Shown here: piece after piece, positions 56,376-64,000 of the stretch | Position numbering within the stretch: the stretch's first letter is position 1 | Layout of the letters: each line of letters starts with the position of its first letter | Assembly (NCBI RefSeq): GCF_009697225.1 | Contig: NZ_WIND01000015.1 | Span: forward strand, 32,857 to 96,856 | DNA from: Halovulum marinum | GTDB lineage: Bacteria > Pseudomonadota > Alphaproteobacteria > Rhodobacterales > Rhodobacteraceae | Direction of reading: 5' to 3' | DNA: 64,000 nt | Position numbers and translations under genes: made by a program | The notes under the pieces: generated by a model | Database searches by the model: none | What the model was told of the DNA's origin: nothing | What the model saw: only the letters and a program-made list of their open reading frames with translations

Positions 56376-57881
56376 TCACTTCAGCGAGATATCTGCGAGT
56401 TGCACCGAGCTGTTGGTGAACATCGTGGGTGTGTACTCGATACCGTCTCCGATGGCTGCATAGCCGACCATATGGAACAGCATGGTATCGGGCAGGATTT
56501 CCTCGATCTTGGCCGCGGCGGCCTTCCACGCATCCACGCGCGCCTCACCCGTGGCCCCGGCGGCCTCTTTCAGCAGTTGGTCCAGTTCGGGGTCGGCCAC
56601 CTTGGACTGCGCCCCTTCGGACCCGTATCGGCTGGGCAGCGTGAAGACCGGGTCCCCCGAGGTGTTGTCGTGCTGGTCGACAAAGATCTGCGCCCTCCGG
56701 CCCTCCTCAAAGGGTTTGACCTGCAGGCGGTTCTTCACCGCGGCCTCGACCCACTCAAGCTCCACGTTCAGGCCGACATCCGACAGCATGATTGCGATGA
56801 CTTCGTGGAAGTCCTTGGCCCCGGGGAAGTGGCCGATGCGGCCGATGAACTGGATCGGCGCATCGATCGGCACGCCGTCCGCCTTTGCCTCATCCAGCAA
56901 CGCGCGAGCGCGCTCCGGGTCATACTCCCACATCGTCACCTCATCGCTCCAGCCGATGGTCGTAGGATGGTAAAGTTGCGTCGCCTTCTCGGCGCCAGAG
57001 CTCATGACCGTGCCCAGCATGGCGTCGCGGTCGATTGCCAGAGCGATCGCCTCGCGGATGCGCCGGTCATCCAGCGGCGGGGTCAGCATGTCGAGGTTCA
57101 GCCGGGTCGATTCCGCGTTTGGATACGCGACACCGTACTCTTCCGTGACGTCCTGCACCGCGATCGAGGGGGCGAGGTCCGCCTCCCCCTGGGTTACCAT
57201 CGCGGCCCGGACCGAGGATTCGCTGCGCCAGATGAACTTGCCGGTCGCGACCTCGGGTGTTTCGCCCCAGTAGCCGTCGTAGCGCGTCAGCAGAACACGC
57301 TGGCCGGCCGCCCAGTCATCGAGAACATAAGGACCGGTGCCGGGCGCCGTGCGCTGCAGCTCGTCGAACGGAACCGACGTCGGATGTATCATGACGTTCG
57401 CCATCTTGAGCGGCAGGATCGGGTCCGTCGCATCCGTTGTGATGACGATGGTATCCGCATCCGCTGCCTCGACAGCGTACTCGCCCCCGGCGAAGAACTT
57501 GGTGCGCGTCTCGCACGTCAGGTTTTCGTTCAGCGTTCGTTCGATCGAGTATTTCACCGCCTCCGCGTCCAGCGGCGAGCCGTCGTGGAACGTGACCCCG
57601 TCACGCAGGTCGAATTCCCACTTGTTGCCGTCCAGCTGCGTCCAGGAGCTTGCCAGCGCCGGCTCAAGCGCGCCGGTTTCGGGGTTGCGCGCCGTCAGAC
57701 CGTTGAAGATGTTTCCGAGCGCGACACGCCCGTTGTCGTTCGCCGCAGTCATGCAGGGGTCAAGCGACACCGGCTCACTTGCCAGAACGATGGTCACATC
57801 GGTCTCCTGAGCGTTCACCGTGCCCGCAAGCGCAAGCGTCACCGCAACTCCGGCAAGCACTTTGGTTCCAGGTTGTCTCAT
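56376..57881 (-). CDS. Substrate-binding protein of the peptide-type ABC importer
   Basis: A 501-residue periplasmic binding protein of family SBP_bac_5. A signal peptide (MRQPGTKVLAGVAVTLALAG, cleavage near NAQE at about 25) precedes the mature protein. Typical blocks are ASEPVSLDPCMTAANDN near the start, NKWEFDLRDGVTFHDGSPLD (about 88-107), and DRRIREAIALAIDRDAML. Relatives bind peptides, nickel, sugars, glutathione or opines. Its neighbours suggest a sugar-acid-like ligand. It is the first transporter gene of the operon. Confidence 0.93.
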   Translation of the reverse strand: MRQPGTKVLAGVAVTLALAGTVNAQETDVTIVLASEPVSLDPCMTAANDNGRVALGNIFNGLTARNPETGALEPALASSWTQLDGNKWEFDLRDGVTFHDGSPLDAEAVKYSIERTLNENLTCETRTKFFAGGEYAVEAADADTIVITTDATDPILPLKMANVMIHPTSVPFDELQRTAPGTGPYVLDDWAAGQRVLLTRYDGYWGETPEVATGKFIWRSESSVRAAMVTQGEADLAPSIAVQDVTEEYGVAYPNAESTRLNLDMLTPPLDDRRIREAIALAIDRDAMLGTVMSSGAEKATQLYHPTTIGWSDEVTMWEYDPERARALLDEAKADGVPIDAPIQFIGRIGHFPGAKDFHEVIAIMLSDVGLNVELEWVEAAVKNRLQVKPFEEGRRAQIFVDQHDNTSGDPVFTLPSRYGSEGAQSKVADPELDQLLKEAAGATGEARVDAWKAAAAKIEEILPDTMLFHMVGYAAIGDGIEYTPTMFTNSSVQLADISLK

Positions 57882-57919
57882 TTCTTTATTCCTCCCTTGC
57901 TAGCCTATTAGCTGTCATT

Positions 57920-58846
57920 TTATCGAACCGGCGTGATCGCACCCCTTCCTTCAAACCAGCTGTCCAAGTTGTCGAAGACGAGGTCTCCCATGCGCTGCCT
58001 GGTCTCCAAGGCACCCGATCCGACATGCGGCAGCAGCACCACGTTATCCAGTTCGAGCAATGCAGCCGGCACTATCGGCTCGTTCACAAACACATCCAGC
58101 CCGGCGGCCAGAAGAGCGCCTCCCTGCAAAGCCTTCGTGAGCGCATCTTCGTCGACGACGTTTCCGCGCGCGATGTTCACCAGCGTGCCTTCGGCGCCCA
58201 ATGCCGCTATCACCTCTGCGGACACGAGCTTCTCCGTCTCCGGACCCCCGGGGGTGCTGACGACAAGGACATCGACATCCGACGCCATGCGGATCAGGTC
58301 TTCATAGTAGACAAGCTCGCAACCCGACTTGGGCCGACGGTTGCAATAGACGACGTCCAGCTTCATTCCCAGAAGCCGGTCCGCGATTGCCTGTCCGATA
58401 CGCCCCAAGCCGAGAATACCGACCTTTTTGCCACGCAGCGATGGCGATAGCGGGAAGCCCTGGCCGACTTGCCAGTGGCCTTCGCGCAGGAAGCGCTCTG
58501 CCTGCGGTATCCTTCGCACCGCAGCAACCAGCAGCCCCATGGCAAGGTCTGCAACTTCATCCGTCAGTACATCCGGCGTGTTTGTCACAACGATCCCACG
58601 CGCGGAGGCGGCATCCACATCGACGGAGTCGTAACCGACACCGAACTTGGAAATCAGCTCCAGCTTCGGGAACGCCGACAATTCCTGTTCGCCGATCTTC
58701 TGCTGTCCGGCGAGCGCGATCGCCCGCACATCAGCCAGAGTCGCATTGCCGCGTACGATATCGGTGCAGCACACCGTTTCATAGATGGTCGCCCTGTCGC
58801 AAGAAGTCGGAAATGGTTTGGGTATCAGTATTTTTGCCTTGCTCAT
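57920..58846 (-). CDS. D-isomer-specific 2-hydroxyacid dehydrogenase
   Basis: A 308-residue NAD(P)-dependent dehydrogenase of the glyoxylate/hydroxypyruvate/phosphoglycerate type. The nucleotide loop is GLGRIG at 146-151; the catalytic residues are Arg227 (VNIARGNVVDEDAL), Glu256 (DVFVNEP) and His274 (LLPHVGSGALETR). The position after Arg170-Arg171 (YCNRRPKSG) suggests NADPH preference. The start MSKAKILIPKPFPTSCDRAT at 58846 is preferred over the longer open frame. In the cluster it could reduce a 2-keto product such as hydroxypyruvate or glyoxylate, or oxidise a D-2-hydroxyacid. Confidence 0.92.
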   Translation of the reverse strand: MSKAKILIPKPFPTSCDRATIYETVCCTDIVRGNATLADVRAIALAGQQKIGEQELSAFPKLELISKFGVGYDSVDVDAASARGIVVTNTPDVLTDEVADLAMGLLVAAVRRIPQAERFLREGHWQVGQGFPLSPSLRGKKVGILGLGRIGQAIADRLLGMKLDVVYCNRRPKSGCELVYYEDLIRMASDVDVLVVSTPGGPETEKLVSAEVIAALGAEGTLVNIARGNVVDEDALTKALQGGALLAAGLDVFVNEPIVPAALLELDNVVLLPHVGSGALETRQRMGDLVFDNLDSWFEGRGAITPVR

Positions 58847-59037
58847 TCTGTGGTTTCTCACTGTTGCCTGCGTTTCCGTGCGCGGGGGATCGATCGTTTC
58901 CCAACTCATTCGCAGTGAGCTGCCGACCCGCGCCGCGGCGTCCGGCGACTGGACTTGCGGCCAATACTCATTGACGTTAGGGCAGCTTTCGATGCGCGTC
59001 CAATACGCCTTATGGCGGGATCGATGCGCCAGTTGCA

Positions 59038-59823
59038 TCAAGCAGTAGGAGCCAACCGGCCACCGCTGTTTTCACGCTGTGGCTTCGCGGCGTCGCTTCG
59101 TTCAAGATGGAAGTAGTCCTGGATTGCCTTGTGCTCACTCCCCACGGCGATCAGGCGGGCGCCCCGTTCGAACCATTGGTGGCAGTCCTGCATGCCGGCA
59201 ACGAAAACCATCGGCGCCACGTCATGCCGTTTGCACTGCTCGAACACCGCCGAGGTCGCCCTTTCGATTTCGGGCGCATTCGGGTCCGCCAAGCCTTGTG
59301 ACATCGCCAGATCTGCGCGCCCCACGAAGCAGGCGTCGACACCGGGGGTCGCGGCGATCTCATCGGCATTCTTCACCCCCTCGCGGTCCTCGATCTGGAC
59401 AATCACGACCGCTTGCATCGCGATCTCGGCAAGCGCCGAGGCCGGGAGCCTGCCGTAGCCGCCGGCCCGGGTTGTCCCTGCAAAGCCGCGCCCCTTTTCG
59501 CCATAGCGTGTCGACCGGACGATGGCCGCCGCCTGGTCGGCGTCGCTGACCTGCGGCACCACGATTCCCGAGGCGCCCATGTCGAGCACGCGAAGGACGT
59601 TGGCGGGCGTGCCTTCGACCAGCCTCACGAGTATCGGCAGGCTGGCGGCCCGTGCCGCCAGCACGCAGCTATCGATCTCGGACAGGGTGAACGGTCCGTG
59701 CTCGGCGTCGAGCACGACGAAGTCGACCCCGGTCTGGGCGAGCACCTCGACCAGCGCATAGTGCGGGGTCTTCAGGAAGGTGCCGATGAGGGGCTCCTGG
59801 GCCGCTATCCGCTGCTTCAGCAT
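59038..59823 (-). CDS. HpcH/HpaI family aldolase
   Basis: A 261-residue class II (metal-dependent) pyruvate aldolase. The general-base histidine is His42 in VVLDAEHGPFTLSEID; metal ligands lie in VVIVQIEDREGVKNADEI and ACFVGRADLAMSQG, and LDMGASGIVVPQV is the barrel block between. The family cleaves 2-keto-3-deoxy acids to pyruvate and an aldehyde, as in glucarate, rhamnonate or hydroxyphenylacetate breakdown. It lies 12 bp after the dehydratase gene, whose expected product is the type of acid it cleaves. Confidence 0.92.
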   Translation of the reverse strand: MLKQRIAAQEPLIGTFLKTPHYALVEVLAQTGVDFVVLDAEHGPFTLSEIDSCVLAARAASLPILVRLVEGTPANVLRVLDMGASGIVVPQVSDADQAAAIVRSTRYGEKGRGFAGTTRAGGYGRLPASALAEIAMQAVVIVQIEDREGVKNADEIAATPGVDACFVGRADLAMSQGLADPNAPEIERATSAVFEQCKRHDVAPMVFVAGMQDCHQWFERGARLIAVGSEHKAIQDYFHLERSDAAKPQRENSGGRLAPTA

Positions 59824-59835
59824 GTCACGCGCTCC

Positions 59836-61566
59836 CTAAAATATCTTGGGTTCCGGCACCGGATCGCCCGCAGACGTTTCCAGAAAGTCGAAGTCGCATC
59901 CCTGGTGCGCTTGCGAGACATGCTCGGCATACATCCGCCCGAAACCACGGCCGAACGGGCGTGTCTTTGGCACCCAGTTCGCCCGCCGTCTCTCCAACTC
60001 CTCGGCGGAAACGAGCATGTTGATGCTTCGCTCGGGGATGTTCATGTGCACAAGGTCGCCGGTCTTCAGCAACGCCAACGGACCGCCCACATGCGCCTCG
60101 GGGGAGATGTGAAGCACGCAGGCTCCGTAGCTGGTCCCGCTCATGCGGGCGTCCGACAGCCGCAGCATGTCGCGAACACCTTCCCGCAAGAGCTTCTTCG
60201 GGATCGGGAGCATTCCCCATTCCGGCATTCCGGGACCGCCGACCGGACCGGAGTTCCTCAGCACCAGCACCGTATCCTTCGTCACCTCGAGGTTCTCGTC
60301 GTCAATGTGCTCCTTCAGTTCCTCGTAGGTGTCGAACACCAATGCCGGTCCCTTGTGGTCCTGGAACGCGGCGCTGCACGCCGACGGCTTGATGACGCAG
60401 CCGTCGGGCGCAAGATTGCCGCGAAGCACGGCAAGGGCTCCCTCCTGGTAGATCGGCTTTTCCAGGGGGCGAATGACGTCGTCATTGAAGACTTCCGCCT
60501 GCCGGATGTCCTCGGCCAGAGGCCGCCCGGTGACGGATATCATCTCGAGATCCAGATATGGTGCGATCTGCTTCATCAACGCCGGCAGCCCGCCGGCGTA
60601 GTAGAAATCTTCCATCAGATATTGATCCCCGCTGGGGCGCACATTCGCCATAACGGGGACCTTTCGGCTTGCGGCATCGAAATCGTCGAGCGTGATCGGC
60701 ACCCCGGCGCGACGCGCGATGGCGATCAGATGGATGATCGCGTTGGTCGAACAGCCCATCGCCATCGCGACGGCAATCGCGTTCCGGAAAGAGGGCGGCC
60801 GAAGGATGTTCGACGGCTTCAGGTCTTCTGGCACCATCTCGACGATCCGGCGACCCGCCGCCTTGCTCATCGCCTTGTGGTTCGAATCCGGCGCCGGGAT
60901 CGAGGAGGCGCCGGGCAAGGTCATGCCGAGCGCGTCGGCGATCGCCGTCATCGTCGAAGCCGTGCCCATGGTCATGCAGTGGCCATAGCTGCGGGCGATG
61001 CCACGCTCGACGCCCTCCCAATCGGCACGCGTGATCGTGCCGGCACGAAGCTCGTCCCAGTATTTCCAGCTGTCCGACCCGGAACCCAGGGTCTTGCCAT
61101 GCCAGTTGCCGCGCAACATGGGCCCGGCGGGCAGGTATATCGCCGGGACGTCCATGCTTATGGCGCCCATCAAGAGGCCAGGCGTAGTCTTGTCGCATCC
61201 GCCCATCAGGATGACCCCGTCGATGGGGTGCGATCGGATGAGTTCCTCGACCTCCATGGCCAGGAGGTTCCGGTACATCATCGCTGACGGCTTCACGAAC
61301 TGTTCGGCGAGGGAAAGCGCCGGCAATTCCAGGGGGAAGCCGCCGGATTGCAGGATCCCCTTCTTCACGAACTCCGCGCGATTGCGAAAATGCGCGTGGC
61401 AGGGATTGATGTCGGACCAGGTATTGATGATCCCGATGATGGGGCGGCCTTCCCAGTCCTGCGGGTCATAGCCCATCTGCCGCATGCGCGAGCGGTGCCC
61501 GAAGGTCCGCAGCCCCTGGTCGCCGAACCAGCGATGCGATCTGAATTGCTCAGGGGTCTTGGTCAC
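59836..61566 (-). CDS. IlvD/Edd family dehydratase, sugar-acid type
   Basis: A 576-residue iron-sulfur dehydratase. The three expected cluster cysteines are Cys56 (SDINPCHAHF), Cys124 (GGCDKTTPG) and Cys197 (SYGHCMTMGTAS), the pattern of [2Fe-2S] arabinonate/xylonate dehydratases rather than of [4Fe-4S] 6-phosphogluconate dehydratase. Length and the block WGMLPIPKKLLREGVRDMLR also fit the sugar-acid branch. It would turn an aldonate into a 2-keto-3-deoxyaldonate. The start is a GTG at 61566 that overlaps the hydrolase stop by four bases (GTGA). Confidence 0.93.
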   Translation of the reverse strand: MTKTPEQFRSHRWFGDQGLRTFGHRSRMRQMGYDPQDWEGRPIIGIINTWSDINPCHAHFRNRAEFVKKGILQSGGFPLELPALSLAEQFVKPSAMMYRNLLAMEVEELIRSHPIDGVILMGGCDKTTPGLLMGAISMDVPAIYLPAGPMLRGNWHGKTLGSGSDSWKYWDELRAGTITRADWEGVERGIARSYGHCMTMGTASTMTAIADALGMTLPGASSIPAPDSNHKAMSKAAGRRIVEMVPEDLKPSNILRPPSFRNAIAVAMAMGCSTNAIIHLIAIARRAGVPITLDDFDAASRKVPVMANVRPSGDQYLMEDFYYAGGLPALMKQIAPYLDLEMISVTGRPLAEDIRQAEVFNDDVIRPLEKPIYQEGALAVLRGNLAPDGCVIKPSACSAAFQDHKGPALVFDTYEELKEHIDDENLEVTKDTVLVLRNSGPVGGPGMPEWGMLPIPKKLLREGVRDMLRLSDARMSGTSYGACVLHISPEAHVGGPLALLKTGDLVHMNIPERSINMLVSAEELERRRANWVPKTRPFGRGFGRMYAEHVSQAHQGCDFDFLETSAGDPVPEPKIF

Positions 61567-62375
61567 TGGCTTACCCTCCCGATGAAACGCAGCATCTCAT
61601 CGACGAATCTGCCCGGATTTTCCGTGTGCAGCGCGTGGCCTTCGTCCGGAAATTCGATCACTTCGACCCTCGGAATGCTTGCGACGATCTCGTCCACGTC
61701 CGCCTGCACCCGAAACAGCCGGTCGTGCAGGCCGGTCATCACCAGCACCGGGATGTCGATCTTCGCCCATGGGAATCCCCAGTCGACGTGGCGGGACCCG
61801 TGACTGATCCGGTTGCGAGGATGGTCTACCGGCAGGGGCGCATAGGGCTCGGGGGTCAGAAAGCGGGGGCGAATGTTGCCAAGCTGCGTGGTGCTGACGG
61901 TTACCGGCCGGAAGGCATCATGCAGCAGGCGCTCGCCGCCCAGATCCATAAGACGGTGCTCCAGTTCCGCGATCCATTCGGTCAGCGGCCCCTTTTTTCG
62001 CAGGGTGTTGACGAACACGATCGCCTCGCAGTTCACGCCCGCCTCCCACAGGCGCGCGGCATGGAGACCGCCGATCGACAGTCCGGCCAGCACAATCCGC
62101 CGCAAGCCCAGATGCCCGATCAGCGCCTCAAGGTCGGTCACGATTTCCGCCTGGTCGAAGCGCGAGTCTGGCCCGTACCTGGTCTGTCCCTGCCCTCGGA
62201 AATCGACGGTGAGGGTTCCGACACCGTGCGCGACCAGCCCGGGTACGATGTCTTCCTCCCAAACGGCCGCCCTTGCGCCCGAAGAGTTCACGAACACGAC
62301 GGTCGGCTGGCCTTCGCTGGCAGCAGCGTGATTGTAGTGAAGTTCCGTATCATCGCTGACAGCGAAAAAACTCAT
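61563..62375 (-). CDS. Alpha/beta-fold hydrolase, possible lactonase
   Basis: A 270-residue alpha/beta hydrolase. The nucleophile elbow is LAGLSIGGLHAARL with Ser98; the acid is probably in MTGLHDRLF and the histidine in PDEGHALHTENPG. VVFVNSSGARAAVWEEDI carries the oxyanion region. It resembles 3-oxoadipate enol-lactonase-like proteins, so hydrolysis of a sugar lactone or ester before the dehydratase step fits the order. The start MSFFAVSDDTELHYN at 62375 follows AAAGGGA; an ATG 21 bases upstream is possible. First enzyme gene of the operon. Confidence 0.88.
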   Translation of the reverse strand: MSFFAVSDDTELHYNHAAASEGQPTVVFVNSSGARAAVWEEDIVPGLVAHGVGTLTVDFRGQGQTRYGPDSRFDQAEIVTDLEALIGHLGLRRIVLAGLSIGGLHAARLWEAGVNCEAIVFVNTLRKKGPLTEWIAELEHRLMDLGGERLLHDAFRPVTVSTTQLGNIRPRFLTPEPYAPLPVDHPRNRISHGSRHVDWGFPWAKIDIPVLVMTGLHDRLFRVQADVDEIVASIPRVEVIEFPDEGHALHTENPGRFVDEMLRFIGRVSQ

Positions 62376-62750
62376 TCCCGGTTCCCTTTCGTCCACCTAC
62401 CCGACGGCGCCCGCCGGAAATGCCCGGCAGTCGGAGCAGTACGAGAAGGCTGATTAGCCCCGCCGCGCTCCGCCCGCTCCCTGCGCCGTGCCAAAGCAGC
62501 AGCAAAGCGATTACGGCCGAGCTATCTGCGCTTGAACCGCCATCCGCCGCGCCGCAAGCCGCGCGAAAGCCGGTACACCTTGATGCAGGACGCGCCCTTC
62601 CACTCCTCCGAACCTCAGGTACCGTTCTGAGTGACAACCGCTTTCCCGGAATGAGACTACGGGGCCAGACCAATGCCGGTCCAATACCTATTTATCAGGC
62701 ATCAATACCTTAGGCGCATGGATGGCCATAGGCCGGAGATCCGGTCGGCT
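62376..62750 (-). promoter_or_regulatory. Leader region of the catabolic operon with direct repeats
   Basis: This 375-bp gap between lysR and the hydrolase gene contains CAATACCT at 62682-62689 and again at 62703-62710. The copies are 21 bp apart, about two helical turns on the same face, as LysR-type sites often are. A related CAATGCCG lies at 62671-62678. The rest is GC-rich and shows no convincing gene on either strand; a frame on the minus strand with leucine runs has no recognisable domain. Confidence 0.4.
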
Positions 62751-63632
62751 TCAGAGCTCGCGCGCGATATCGAGCAGGTACTGGATGATCGGACTGCGAT
62801 TGTCTTTGCGCCACGCGATGTAGAGTTCGAAAGTCATCGGATCGGCGTCGCTGATCTTGCGCAGTACCACATTGGTCTGGTCCAAGACGGACGCCGTTTC
62901 CGGTACGAAGGCCACACCAATCCCGTTTCGTACAAGTGAAATGATGGTGTGTATTTGTGCTAGCTCTTGCCGGACGCGTGGGGTGATGTTGTGTCGCACA
63001 AAGTGACGCGACAGCAATTCGTGAAGGTGCGGTGCCTCGTCGCGGTCGTAAAGGATCATGTCGACGTCGTTCAGGTCGGACCAATATATAACCGGCTTCG
63101 TCGCCAGCCGGGACTCCTGATGACAGACGAGGCGCATCTCTTCGCGGAAGACGCACTCGAAATCGAACAGGTTCCCGTCTATCGGGAGGCGGGTCAATGC
63201 GACGTCGATCTCGCCGATTTCCAAAGCGCTGATCTGGCGACGACTCATCATCTCCTTGAGCTTCAAGACCACGCCCGGAAACGCTTCGTCCATGCGGCGG
63301 ACCAGTGCCGGCATGAACTGATAGGCCGAGGCGGCAGTGAAGCCGCATCTCACGAGCCCGGCCCGTCCGTCGGATACGTCCTTCACGGATGTCAACGACA
63401 ACTCGAGCAGCCGAAGTATCCGTCTTGCATCGGAGTAGAACGTCTTGCCAGCTTCGGTGACCTCGACGGAGCGACTGTTCCGGTTGAACAACTCGCATCC
63501 AAGTGCGTGCTCCAGGGATTGTATGCGACGGCTGAGCGGCGGCTGGGTCATGTTCAGTCGTACCGCCGCGCGACCGAAATGCAGTTCCTCCGCGACGACG
63601 ACGAAGCATCTGAGGTGGTTGATCTCGATCAT
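62751..63632 (-). CDS. LysR family transcription regulator
   Basis: A 293-residue LysR regulator. The DNA-binding domain (residues 1-60) reads MIEINHLRCFVVVAEELHFG, then RAAVRLNMTQPPLSRRIQSL and EHALGCELFNRNSRSVEVTE. The rest is the two-lobed sensor domain, whose ligand cannot be read. The CatR/BenM-like opening is typical of regulators of aromatic or sugar-acid catabolism. The start at 63632 is chosen for fit; an ATG ten codons upstream exists. It is on the same strand as the operon it probably controls, which is less common than the divergent layout. Confidence 0.92.
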   Translation of the reverse strand: MIEINHLRCFVVVAEELHFGRAAVRLNMTQPPLSRRIQSLEHALGCELFNRNSRSVEVTEAGKTFYSDARRILRLLELSLTSVKDVSDGRAGLVRCGFTAASAYQFMPALVRRMDEAFPGVVLKLKEMMSRRQISALEIGEIDVALTRLPIDGNLFDFECVFREEMRLVCHQESRLATKPVIYWSDLNDVDMILYDRDEAPHLHELLSRHFVRHNITPRVRQELAQIHTIISLVRNGIGVAFVPETASVLDQTNVVLRKISDADPMTFELYIAWRKDNRSPIIQYLLDIAREL

Positions 63633-63815
63633 GTTTTTTTCCGGGCAGTTGGAGCGGATCAAGTGCTGATCCTTTGGAAACTTTGTGCATTCTGCAAAGC
63701 GGAAGCAGTTTCAACAACCTAAAGAAGGGGGATTACTTTACCCCGCTCTGCTCTCTAACAGCGGCGCAGGTGATGTCGGACCAATTCGAACTCGTCTCAG
63801 TTGGACGTCATTTAC

Positions 63816-64000
63816 ATGAACTCACCCGAAACAAAGTGCTCGCCGCTCGACGAGAACGACGGTTCGCCGGGTCTTGCAATTTTCGCGACTATAGAGGCCA
63901 CGTTCCCGGTTGAAATGGTTGGAGACGGCGGCGTGGACGGCGGCGAATATCTGCAGACTTCGCATGCGCCGGAACCGCAGCATGGCCCTTTCCCGTCGTC
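63816..64000 (+). CDS. Partial open reading frame at the right edge, possibly mobile-element linked
   Basis: From ATG 63816 the frame reads MNSPETKCSPLDENDGSPGL, then AIFATIEATFPVEMVGDGG and VDGGEYLQTSHAPEPQHGPF, and runs off the window. The second half resembles short hypothetical proteins I remember near insertion sequences, but I cannot confirm a family. The upstream 183 bp to lysR are AT-richer than most of the window and hold only the likely lysR promoter. Confidence 0.3.
   Translation, partial: MNSPETKCSPLDENDGSPGLAIFATIEATFPVEMVGDGGVDGGEYLQTSHAPEPQHGPFPS

Noticed and set aside
62350..62673. Minus-strand frame with leucine-rich stretch (SAVIALLLLWHGAGSGRSAA) in the lysR-hydrolase gap
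   Set aside because: No recognisable domain, and it overlaps the hydrolase start; more likely chance in the leader region.

Overview
The window is about 64 kb of very GC-rich alphaproteobacterial chromosome, most like a member of the Rhodobacterales (Rhodobacteraceae/Paracoccaceae). The supporting signs are the gene orders yacG-RNase E/G-maf-infA beside tRNA-Phe and LMW phosphatase-UPF0262-hisD-DUF2948-murA, the short bacterial ProS, a PccR-type short-chain acyl-CoA regulator with TTTGCAAA sites beside pccB, and the typical use of GTG starts and 1-, 4- and 8-bp gene overlaps. No genus is claimed.

Layout. 1-6.2 kb: propionyl-CoA carboxylase locus (partial pccA, two small lipoprotein genes, a small unknown protein, pccB) and its predicted regulator pccR, with an RTX metalloprotease gene between pccB and pccR. 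Each promoter carries TTTGCAAA-like half-sites. 6.2-12.4 kb: carboxylate-amine ligase, a decayed DUF4198 gene, yebC, an EamA transporter, DUF952, pyrD and a secreted LysM protein. 12.4-19.7 kb: a seven-gene fatty acyl-CoA beta-oxidation operon (MerR regulator, acyl-CoA dehydrogenase, GST, membrane protein, thiolase, cupin, fadJ). It faces two hotdog thioesterases and a MATE pump across a 17-bp perfect inverted repeat. 22-31 kb: a sulfotransferase with a truncated second copy, an unknown membrane protein, lolD/lolC, proS, a candidate small RNA, ppx and a RibD-like reductase. 31-39 kb: a decayed mobile-element remnant at tRNA-Phe, then the housekeeping blocks yacG to infA and LMW phosphatase to murA, and tRNA-Thr.

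39-51.5 kb: MarR regulator, acyl-CoA synthetase, an MsbA-like ABC exporter, then a large regulator (winged helix, FlgO-like domain, TPRs) divergent from a secreted cupin, a cysteine-synthase-like enzyme and a group II PLP decarboxylase. A fused isoaspartyl methyltransferase/erythromycin-esterase-type protein follows.

51.5-64 kb: composition is visibly less GC-rich. An integrase fragment borders a one-strand catabolic cluster: LysR regulator, alpha/beta hydrolase, IlvD/Edd dehydratase, HpcH/HpaI aldolase, D-2-hydroxyacid dehydrogenase and a complete peptide-type ABC importer. I read it as an acquired pathway that imports a sugar acid or lactone, hydrolyses it, dehydrates it to a 2-keto-3-deoxy acid and cleaves it to pyruvate or a related product. 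The substrate cannot be read from sequence alone. The least described pieces are this cluster, the cysteine-synthase/decarboxylase pair with its large regulator, and the methyltransferase-esterase fusion.
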